Shown: positions 1 through 6,585 of the stretch, piece after piece
Numbering within the stretch: the first letter of the stretch is position 1
Layout: every line of letters begins with the position of its first letter
DNA from: Streptomyces sp. Root431
GTDB lineage: Bacteria; Actinomycetota; Actinomycetes; Streptomycetales; Streptomycetaceae
DNA: 64,000 bases
Reading direction: 5' to 3'
NCBI RefSeq assembly: GCF_001426585.1
Contig: NZ_LMEI01000010.1
Span: forward strand, 186,001-250,000
Notes under the pieces: generated by a model
What the model saw: the letters and a program-made list of their open reading frames with translations, nothing else
What the model was told of the DNA's origin: nothing
Databases searched by the model: none
Translations under genes and position numbers: made by a program

Positions 1-614
1 GAACCCACCGCGTTCACGACGACCAGCGCGCCGACCGTGATCCCCGAGGCCAGGACCGTGCTCGCCGTCCCCACCCCGCCGCGCAGCCCGCCGACGACGG
101 CCCCGGTGCCCGCGCCGACCGCGCCCGTCCCCACGCGCGCGTGGTCCCCGCTCGCGTCGGCCGCCTCCGCCGCCGCCCGGCCCGTCGCCGCGTCCGGCCT
201 GGCCGAGAAGTCGCCGCCGCGCCCCAGGTCGAAGACGCACGCGGCGGGTACGACCGGCACCACATGGGACGGGTCGGGACCCACCCGCACGCCCCGGTGG
301 CGCTCCTCCAGCCAGGCCATGACGCCGGAGGCCGAGTCCAGGCCGTACGCGCTGCCGCCGGTCAGGACGATCGCGTCGATCCGCTGGACCACGTTCCGGG
401 GGTCGAGGGCGTCCGTCTCCCGGGTGCCGGGACCGCCGCCCCGTACGTCCACGGCGGCGACGGCCCCGCCCTCCGGGGCGAGGACGACCGTGGTCCCGCT
501 CAGCGCGCCGGGCCCGGCCACGCGCGCGTGCCCCACGCGCACACCGCTCACGTCGGTGATCGCGTCCATGCCGTCCATGCCGTCCGTGCCGTCCGTCTGC
601 TCGGGCTGTGTCAT
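1..614 (-). CDS. P1 family peptidase (DmpA-like), C-terminus outside window
   Basis: Only the first 204 codons are present because the gene runs off the left edge. The start is ATG at 614-612, preceded by an AGGGGA ribosome site. The visible protein has the DmpA/P1 (S58-type) pattern: an early V-S-G-V-R-V-G-H strand, the conserved L-T-G-G-S-A-Y-G-L-D stretch and a later G-A-G-T-G-A-V-G-G glycine-rich segment. Family members are N-terminal-nucleophile aminopeptidases that self-cleave before a Ser. That residue lies beyond the window, so activity cannot be judged here. A short D-G-M-D-G repeat sits at the N-terminus. The SDR gene lies 26 bp upstream on the same strand, so the two are probably co-transcribed. 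Confidence 0.85.
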   Translation of the reverse strand, partial: MTQPEQTDGTDGMDGMDAITDVSGVRVGHARVAGPGALSGTTVVLAPEGGAVAAVDVRGGGPGTRETDALDPRNVVQRIDAIVLTGGSAYGLDSASGVMAWLEERHRGVRVGPDPSHVVPVVPAACVFDLGRGGDFSARPDAATGRAAAEAADASGDHARVGTGAVGAGTGAVVGGLRGGVGTASTVLASGITVGALVVVNAVG

Positions 615-640
615 GTCCCCTGCCTACCACGCGGTTTGGC

Positions 641-1441
641 TCAGCGCTTGGGGCCGAGGTAGGTGCCGCCCGAGGCGTCGATCACGGTCCCGGTGATCCA
701 GCGGCCGTCCTCGGAGGCGAGGAAGGCGACCGGGTCGGCGATGTCCTCCGGCTGCCCGACCCACGGCAGCGCCTGACCGCCGATCAGCATCCCCTCCAGC
801 TGGGGCATGGCCGCCATGGCGGCGGTGAGCGCGGCGGTCTGCGTCGGGCCGGGGGAGATCGTGTTGACGGTGATCCGGCGCTCGCCGACCACGTTGGCGA
901 GGGTGCGGGTGAAGGTCTCCATCGCTCCCTTCGTCATCGCGTACGCCAGCTCGTCGGAGAGGGCGATCCGCGTGACGGCCGACCCGATGTTGATGATCCG
1001 GCCGCCGTCCCGCAGCACCGGCAGCAGCCCCTGCACGAGGAAGTACGGCGCCCGGACGTTGACCGCGAAGAGCCGGTCGAACAGCTCCGGGGTCTCGTCC
1101 TTGAGGTGCCCGCCCGAGCCGGTCACGGCGGCGTTGTTGACGAGGACGTCGAGCGCGGCCTCCCCGGTGTGGGCGGCGAACCCGGCCCGTACGCCCTCGA
1201 CGAGCGCGAGCACCCCGTCGTGCGTGGCCAGGTCGGCGCCCACGGAGAAGGCCCGGCCGCCGTCCCGCACGATCAGGTCCACGGTCTCCTGCGCGGCGGC
1301 GGCGTCCTGCCCGTAGTGGACGGCGACGACCATCCCGTCCGCCGCGAGCCGCCGCGCGACGGCCCGGCCGATCCCGCGCGACGAACCGGTGACGAGGGCG
1401 GTACGGGTGGTGGTGTGCTGGTCGCGGATCTGCTGCTGCAT
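641..1441 (-). CDS. SDR family NAD(P)-dependent oxidoreductase
   Basis: This 266-residue protein is a classical short-chain dehydrogenase. The cofactor motif T-G-S-S-R-G-I-G is at about residues 19-26, the N-N-A-A-V motif follows near residue 100, and the active-site Y-x-x-x-K appears as Y-A-M-T-K near residue 165. The C-terminus ends in the usual V-I-D-A-S-G-G-T-Y. ATG at 1441 is preceded by GAGGAG-ACCGCC spacing, a good ribosome site. The substrate cannot be told from sequence; 3-oxoacyl-ACP-reductase-like SDRs look like this. It is followed 26 bp later by the P1 peptidase gene. Confidence 0.92.
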   Translation of the reverse strand: MQQQIRDQHTTTRTALVTGSSRGIGRAVARRLAADGMVVAVHYGQDAAAAQETVDLIVRDGGRAFSVGADLATHDGVLALVEGVRAGFAAHTGEAALDVLVNNAAVTGSGGHLKDETPELFDRLFAVNVRAPYFLVQGLLPVLRDGGRIINIGSAVTRIALSDELAYAMTKGAMETFTRTLANVVGERRITVNTISPGPTQTAALTAAMAAMPQLEGMLIGGQALPWVGQPEDIADPVAFLASEDGRWITGTVIDASGGTYLGPKR

Positions 1442-1511
1442 GGCGGTCTCCTCGGACTTCCGGTGCTCCCCGGGGCGTTTCCCCGGGGCACGAAAGGAAG
1501 ACTCGCGCCGA

Positions 1512-1606
1512 CCGCTGACGAGCCGCTGACCGAGCGCTGACAGCCCCTGGCAGCCCCTGACGGGCCCTGGCGTCCCCTGTCAGACGGCTCCTGACGGCTT
1601 CTGGAG
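1512..1606. repeat. Irregular GCTGAC / CAGCCCCTG repeats after the BTAD gene
   Basis: This stretch lies between the stop of the BTAD regulator (minus strand, 1654) and the start of the SDR gene. It holds several imperfect copies of a CTGAC core and of CAGCCCCTGG / GGGCCCTGGCG. The units are not evenly spaced, so this may be a decayed tandem array. I see no clear hairpin terminator in it. Confidence 0.4.
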
Positions 1607-1653
1607 GAGCGCGCCGGCCCCCTCGGCGAGGACATCGCGTGCACGGGGGTCGG

Positions 1654-4209
1654 TCATCGGGGCGGCAGGCCCGCCCGGCGGGCCGTGTCCGCCGCCCGGG
1701 TGCGGTCGGACGCGGCGGCGGCCGGGTCGCCGGCCGTGTCGTGGACGGTCGCGCGGCGGTGGAGCAGGTCGACGACGTCCTCGGCGACGCCCAGGGAGGA
1801 GAAGAGGTCCAGGGCCTCCGCGAGGAGGGGCAGCGGGTCGGGGGAGAGGGACGCCAGGCCCTCCAGGGCCGTCGCCGTGCCCCACCGGTCGCCGAGCGCC
1901 CGGAAACCGGCCAGGGCCTCCGTCAGGAGCGCCTCGGCAGCGGCCCGTACGTCCTCCCCGTCGTCGGCGGTCGCGGTCGTCAGGACGGCCCGGCCCACGA
2001 GGGCCAGCGACCGGGACCAGAGGTCGTCGCCCAGGCGCAGGCCCTCGACCGGGCCCACGGACGTCGACCACAGGAAGGCCGTGTACGGCTGCCGGAGCGG
2101 AGTCGTACGGGAGACGAGGAACCCCCCTGCCCGCTCGACGTGTTCGCCCTCGCGCAGGCCCGCCGCGAGCACGCACAGCGCGTACTCCTCGCCGAGTTCC
2201 GCCGTCGGCACCACCCGGTCCAGGAGCTCCGCGACCGGCGCCGCGACCCGGCCCCGGAGCCCGCGCAGCCACCAGTACGGGGTGAGCGCGGCCACCAGCC
2301 GCAGCCCGTCCTCCGGCCCGCCCCCGCGCAGCGCCGCCCGCAGGTTGGCGTCCTCGGCGTCCAGCCGGGCCAGCCACTCCAGCTGCGCGGAGCCGCGCAG
2401 TTCGGGGTCGGCGGCCTCCGCGAGCTCGCGGTAGTACGTGTGGTGGGCGGCGGCCACCGGGGCCTCGTCCGCCAACTGCCCGGCGGCGTACGCGCGGATC
2501 GTCTCCAGCATCCGGTACCGGCCGTCCCGCGCCTCGAGCAGCGACTTCTCCACCAGCGAGGCCAGCGGGCCGGTCCCCGCGCCGCACACCCGGGCCACGG
2601 CCTCCGCCGTCGCCCCGCCCCGGAACACCGAGAAGCGCGCGGCCAGTTCCCGCTCGCCGGGTTCGAGGAGCGACCAGCTCCACTCCACCACCGCGCGCAG
2701 GGTCCGGTGCCGCTCCGGCGCCGTACGGTCCCCGCGCGACAGCAGCTCGAACCGTTCGAGCCGCTCGCCCAGGCCGTCGGCGAGCTCGTCGACGGAGAGC
2801 GAGCGCAGCCGGGCCGCCGCGAGCTCGACGGCGAGCGGCAGCCCGTCGAGCCCCGCGCAGAGCTCCGCCACGCGCGCGTGGCCCGTGAATCCGGGCCGTA
2901 CGGCCGCGGCCCGCCGCACGAACAGCTCCTCGGCCGCCTCGGGCGTCAGCGCCCCGAGCGGCAGCAGCGACTCCCCGGTGATCCCGAGCGCCTCCCGGCT
3001 CGTCGCCAGGACCCGCAGACCGGGGCAGGCGACGAGCAGACGGCGTACGAGGACGGCCGTCTCGTCGACGACGTGCTCGCAGTTGTCGACGACCAGCAGT
3101 ACCGGCCGCCCGGCCAGCGCCGTCACGAGCCGCGCCTCGTCGCCGCCGCCCCGCACCCCGAGCGCCGCCGCGAACGCCTCGGTGACCTCACCGGGTCCGG
3201 CGACGGACGCGTGCGTGGCCCCCGTACCGGCCACCGCCCCCAGGTCCACGAAGCGCACCTCGCCCGGCAGGCCCGCGCCCACTTCCAGGGCCAGTCGCGT
3301 CTTGCCCGCGCCGCCCGGACCCACCAGGGTCACCAGGCGCGCGGCCGTCACCAGCGAGGCCAGCCGTTCCCGCTCCCGCTCCCGCCCCACGAAGTCCGTC
3401 AGGGGCGAGGGGAGGGGGACGGGAAGCGGTGCCTTGGGAGGAGGTACGGGGAGAGGCGTGCCCGCCCCGCCCCTCAGCAGCTCCAGGTGGACCGCGGACA
3501 GTTCCGGTGACGGGTCGGCCCCCAGCTCCTCGGCGAGCGTCGCCCGCACCTCCTCGTACACGCCGAGCGCCTCGGCCTGCCGCCCCGCCGCGCCCAGCGC
3601 CCGCATGTGCAGCCCGCGCAGCCGCTCCCGCAACGGATGCTCCCGGGCGGACCGTTCCAACTCCCGTATGAGGAAGGAGAGATCCCCGCCGGTGGTCAGT
3701 TCCGCCGCCGCCCACTCCTCCACCGCGTCGAGCCGCAGCCCTTCGAGCCGGGCCGCCTGGCCCGCCGCGAAGGGCGCGTCCCGTACGTCGGAGAGCGCCG
3801 GTCCGCGCCACAGCCCGAGCGCCTCCCGCAGCAGGCCCGCCGCGCGTACGGGATCGCCCGCCGCCCCGGCCCTGGCGCCCTCCCCGGCCAGCGCCTCGAA
3901 CCGCAGCGCGTCCACGTCCGCCGCGGGGTCGCCGACGGTCAGCCGGTACCCGGCGGGCGAGAACTCCACCGCCACGCCCGGCGGCAGGACCCGGCGCAGC
4001 CGGGAGACCTGCGCCTGGAGGGCGCCCTGCGCGCCGGCCGGCGGCTCCTCGCCGTACAGCCCGTCGACGAGCCGGTCGACGGGGACGGTCCGGCCCGCGT
4101 CGAGGAGGAGCCGGGCCAGCAGGGCACGGACCTTGGGGCCGCCGGCGGCCGCGATCGGGGCACCGGCGGCGCCGGTCAGCGTGAGCGGTCCGAGGAGGCG
4201 GAAGATCAT
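1654..4209 (-). CDS. AfsR/SARP-like BTAD transcriptional regulator with NB-ARC ATPase
   Basis: This 851-residue protein has the three-part layout of large SARP regulators. Residues 1-95 form the OmpR-like winged-helix DNA-binding domain, and about 96-245 form the bacterial transcriptional activator (BTAD) domain, with the typical L-x-x-x-H-M-R-A-L-G segment. The STAND/NB-ARC ATPase begins near 270, with Walker A G-P-G-G-A-G-K-T at 297-304 and Walker B L-L-V-V-D-N-C-E-H. The C-terminus is TPR-like. AfsR homologues activate secondary metabolism or stress genes by direct promoter binding. It is somewhat shorter than AfsR (about 990 aa) because the TPR end is short. The ATG at 4209 has no good ribosome site, so it may be leaderless. 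No target cluster is visible nearby. Confidence 0.9.
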   Translation of the reverse strand: MIFRLLGPLTLTGAAGAPIAAAGGPKVRALLARLLLDAGRTVPVDRLVDGLYGEEPPAGAQGALQAQVSRLRRVLPPGVAVEFSPAGYRLTVGDPAADVDALRFEALAGEGARAGAAGDPVRAAGLLREALGLWRGPALSDVRDAPFAAGQAARLEGLRLDAVEEWAAAELTTGGDLSFLIRELERSAREHPLRERLRGLHMRALGAAGRQAEALGVYEEVRATLAEELGADPSPELSAVHLELLRGGAGTPLPVPPPKAPLPVPLPSPLTDFVGRERERERLASLVTAARLVTLVGPGGAGKTRLALEVGAGLPGEVRFVDLGAVAGTGATHASVAGPGEVTEAFAAALGVRGGGDEARLVTALAGRPVLLVVDNCEHVVDETAVLVRRLLVACPGLRVLATSREALGITGESLLPLGALTPEAAEELFVRRAAAVRPGFTGHARVAELCAGLDGLPLAVELAAARLRSLSVDELADGLGERLERFELLSRGDRTAPERHRTLRAVVEWSWSLLEPGERELAARFSVFRGGATAEAVARVCGAGTGPLASLVEKSLLEARDGRYRMLETIRAYAAGQLADEAPVAAAHHTYYRELAEAADPELRGSAQLEWLARLDAEDANLRAALRGGGPEDGLRLVAALTPYWWLRGLRGRVAAPVAELLDRVVPTAELGEEYALCVLAAGLREGEHVERAGGFLVSRTTPLRQPYTAFLWSTSVGPVEGLRLGDDLWSRSLALVGRAVLTTATADDGEDVRAAAEALLTEALAGFRALGDRWGTATALEGLASLSPDPLPLLAEALDLFSSLGVAEDVVDLLHRRATVHDTAGDPAAAASDRTRAADTARRAGLPPR

Positions 4210-4261
4210 GGACCGGATTGTCGCGCAGGGACGGCCGACGCCTCCAGGGCCGCTACGGATC

Positions 4262-5437
4262 TCAGGCGGCCGTGGCCCGGGTCGCCGGGTTCCGGGCGGA
4301 CAGCGTCACCCCGGTCGCGACCGTGGCCGCCGCGACGAGCCCCGCGGCGAGGACCGCCCAGCGGCCCGCGAACGTGCACATCAGGATCGCCAGCGAAGCC
4401 ACCGGCAGCACCAGTTGCTGGGCGATGCCGACCTTGAAGTAGCGCGCGTGCAGCAGCCAGACGGAGAGCAGGAAAATGGCCGAGGGGATCGTGACGGCGG
4501 CGGACGCGGCGAGCGTCGAGATGTGGGCCTCGCCCACGGCCTGCTCGACGGCGATCTCCAGGCCCGCGCCGACGGCGGCGGCCGAGGCGAAGATGACGTA
4601 GTGGCCGTAGCCCCACAGGAAGCCCTGGCGGCTGGAGGTCAGCCGGTCGTGGGCGGGCACGACGAAGTAGATCCACCAGGCGGCGAAGACGAGGAGCAGG
4701 CCGCCGACGGCGATCGGCAGGAGCTCGCCGAGGGCGTCGTTCTCGACGATGCCGGACTTCACGGCGACCGTCGCGGCGGCGACGGTCTCGCCGAGCACGA
4801 TGATGGTGAACAGGCCGTACCGCTCGGCGATGTGGTGCGGGTGCCAGGTGCTGGGCGCGTCCTTCTCCGCGTACACGGGCACGGCCATCTCCGCGAGCGC
4901 CATGACGAGGAAGATCCAGCCGCGCGCGGGCTCGGGCGCGAGGACGAGCGCGAGCCAGCCGAACTGGACGGCGACGACCCCGCCCGCGTACCGCCGGCAC
5001 ATCGTCCGCTCGGCGGGGTCGGTGGCGTGGTGGGCGGCGCGGAGCCACTGGAAGGCGAGCGCGAGCCGCATGACGGCGTAGCCGATGAAGACGACGAGGA
5101 AGTCGTGCTCCTGGAAGGCGCGCGTGATGCCGGCGGCGAGGACGAGGACGCCGGCGATCTGGACGAGCGTGACGACGCGGTAGAGGACGTCGTCGTTGTC
5201 GTAGGCCGAGGCGAACCAGGTGAAGTTCATCCACGCCCACCAGATGGCGAAGAAGACCATCGCGTAGTTGAGGATCCCCTCGCCGGTGTGGTTCTCCGCG
5301 ACCGCGTGGACGAGCTCGGCGCCGGCCTGTGCGACGGCGACGACGAAGCACAGGTCGAAGAAGAGTTCCAGGGGGGTGGCGGCCCGGTGCGACTCCTCGC
5401 GGGAGCGGGCGGTGAGGGGGAGGAACGGTTGCGTCAT
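4262..5437 (-). CDS. ltrA: Low temperature requirement protein A (LtrA) family membrane protein
   Basis: The protein is 391 residues with about twelve hydrophobic helices and no obvious soluble domain. The N-terminal P-L-E-L-F-F-D-L-C-F-V-V-A segment is the LtrA family signature, followed by an H-A-V-A-E-N-H stretch in the first loop. The family was named from a Listeria mutant that grew poorly in the cold; its transport or enzymatic role is not established. ATG at 5437 was chosen because the conserved T-R-S-R-E-E-S-H-R-A segment follows within a dozen residues. The upstream reading frame stays open but is repeat DNA. The gene is downstream of the chelatase gene on the same strand, with a repeat array in between. 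Confidence 0.88.
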   Translation of the reverse strand: MTQPFLPLTARSREESHRAATPLELFFDLCFVVAVAQAGAELVHAVAENHTGEGILNYAMVFFAIWWAWMNFTWFASAYDNDDVLYRVVTLVQIAGVLVLAAGITRAFQEHDFLVVFIGYAVMRLALAFQWLRAAHHATDPAERTMCRRYAGGVVAVQFGWLALVLAPEPARGWIFLVMALAEMAVPVYAEKDAPSTWHPHHIAERYGLFTIIVLGETVAAATVAVKSGIVENDALGELLPIAVGGLLLVFAAWWIYFVVPAHDRLTSSRQGFLWGYGHYVIFASAAAVGAGLEIAVEQAVGEAHISTLAASAAVTIPSAIFLLSVWLLHARYFKVGIAQQLVLPVASLAILMCTFAGRWAVLAAGLVAAATVATGVTLSARNPATRATAA

Positions 5438-5483
5438 GCGTCCCAGGACAGCAGAGCGGTCGGCGCGTCCAGGGGTATGCCAC

Positions 5484-5573
5484 GCGGTACGGGGCGGGCG
5501 GCGCCGTACGAGGAGGGGGGCGCGGTACGGGGCGGGTGGCGCCGTACGGAGACGGGGCCCTGGCGCCGTACGG
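5484..5573. repeat. 38-bp direct repeat, two copies plus a partial third
   Basis: Copies starting GCGGTACGGGGCGGG occur at 5484 and 5522, a period of 38 bp. Each continues into GGCGCCGTACG, and a partial third copy of that second half occurs near 5561. The array sits directly downstream of the stop of the chelatase gene (minus strand, 5587) and upstream of ltrA. Each unit contains the palindrome GGCGCC. Confidence 0.8.
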
Positions 5574-5586
5574 GTGCGGACCTCCG

Positions 5587-6291
5587 TCAGGCCGCCCGCA
5601 CGGCCTCTTCCGCCCGAGCGTCCGCGCAGGCCCCCGCGTACCGCGCCACCACAAGCCCCGCCAGGCGCGGATGCCCGGCCAGCGGCTCCCCGACCGCCCA
5701 CGTGTCCGGGATCTCCGCGAGGGCGCGGGTGAAGCGGCCCGGGGCCAGCAGATGCGCGGCGACCGCGACGCGGCGGAAGCCCTGGGCGTGCAGGCGGGCG
5801 ACGGCCTCGGCGGGGGGCGGGGCGCTCGCCGAGCAGTACGCGACGGTCACCGGCACCGGCAGGAGCGTCGCCAGCTGCCGGACCGCCGTGAGCGTGCCGT
5901 CGTTGCCGCCGGGCCGCGAGGAGCCCGCCCCGGCGACGACGACCGCGTCGGCCGGGCCGCCGGCCGCCCGTTCGGCGGCACGCAGCCGGTCGTACAGCGC
6001 GAGGGCCACCGCTAGCTCGCCGCTCGGCCCGCGCGTGACCGCACAGTCGAAGCGGCGGGCGACGGCCGGGATGTCGACGGTGCGGTGGTAGCCGTCGCCG
6101 AGGAGCAGCGGGACGACGACCGCGCCGGGCCGGTCCGCGAGGACGTACGGGAGGGAGGGCTGCTGGTGGTCGAGGTGACCGACGGCGACGGGCGCCCCGG
6201 TCAGCCGCCGTACCGTGTCGGCGAGCCGCCCGACCGCCGCCCCCGCCTCGGGGACGGCGCTGCCGTGCACGGCCAGGACCAGGTTCCGCAT
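5587..6291 (-). CDS. Sirohydrochlorin chelatase-like protein (CbiX family)
   Basis: The 234-residue protein starts at ATG 6291, five bases after a TGGAGGT ribosome site; a longer frame to 6324 lacks such a site. It begins with the beta strand L-V-L-A-V-H-G-S-A, whose His is the metal-binding residue of CbiX/SirB chelatases. A second CbiX-type repeat starts at V-T-V-A-Y-C-S-A-S-A and carries A-A-H-L-L-A-P-G-R-F. Two tandem half-domains are what is expected for the long CbiX form. Sirohydrochlorin chelatases insert Fe2+ or Co2+ to make siroheme or a cobalamin precursor. The divergent neighbour is the siroheme enzyme NirB, so a role in siroheme supply is the simplest reading. Confidence 0.88.
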   Translation of the reverse strand: MRNLVLAVHGSAVPEAGAAVGRLADTVRRLTGAPVAVGHLDHQQPSLPYVLADRPGAVVVPLLLGDGYHRTVDIPAVARRFDCAVTRGPSGELAVALALYDRLRAAERAAGGPADAVVVAGAGSSRPGGNDGTLTAVRQLATLLPVPVTVAYCSASAPPPAEAVARLHAQGFRRVAVAAHLLAPGRFTRALAEIPDTWAVGEPLAGHPRLAGLVVARYAGACADARAEEAVRAA

Positions 6292-6585
6292 GCGTACCTC
6301 CACAGACGTTCCCCCGGGGGCCACGGGCGGCGGTGTCGTACGCCGCCGGTGGCCCCACTCCGTTCACGCTAGGCCCCGCCCCGCCTCCGTACCGCCGCCG
6401 TAAGACCTCGCCGGCAGGGCCACAAGTCCCCGATCCTCGGGCCTTTCACGGGCCCGACACGCCGGCCCCGCGCCCCTACGGTCGGAAGGGTGTGGCACCC
6501 CGAATCGCACCCCGCCTCGCATTCCGCCTCGCACCCCGCCGCGCACCCCGCCTCCACCCCGAACCCGAGCCCCACGGAGACCGCC
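6292..6585. promoter_or_regulatory. Divergent promoter region between chelatase gene and nirBD
   Basis: This 294-bp region separates two outward-facing genes tied by siroheme chemistry. It holds the DosR-type box annotated separately at 6417-6430 and a second GGGCC-N6-GGGCCC inverted motif at 6439-6455. It also encodes a His/Pro/Ser repeat (CGCACCCCGCC-like units, 6500-6560) if read in the nirB frame upstream of its chosen start. I could not assign -35/-10 boxes with confidence. Confidence 0.6.
6417..6430 (-). promoter_or_regulatory. Candidate DosR/DevR-type (hypoxia) box
   Basis: On the plus strand the sequence is GGGCCACAAGTCCC; on the minus strand it reads GGGACTTGTGGCCC. That matches the core GGGACTTNNGGCCC of the mycobacterial DosR box at every defined position. 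It lies about 155 bp before the nirBD start and about 126 bp before the chelatase start. Streptomyces have DosR-like response regulators (OsdR/DevR) that control nitrate and dormancy genes. Binding here is an inference. Confidence 0.55.

Noticed and set aside
6395..6415. GTACC-N6-GTAAG as a GlnR box for nirBD
   Set aside because: The gTnAC/GAAAC pattern is not met and no second pair follows at the usual spacing.
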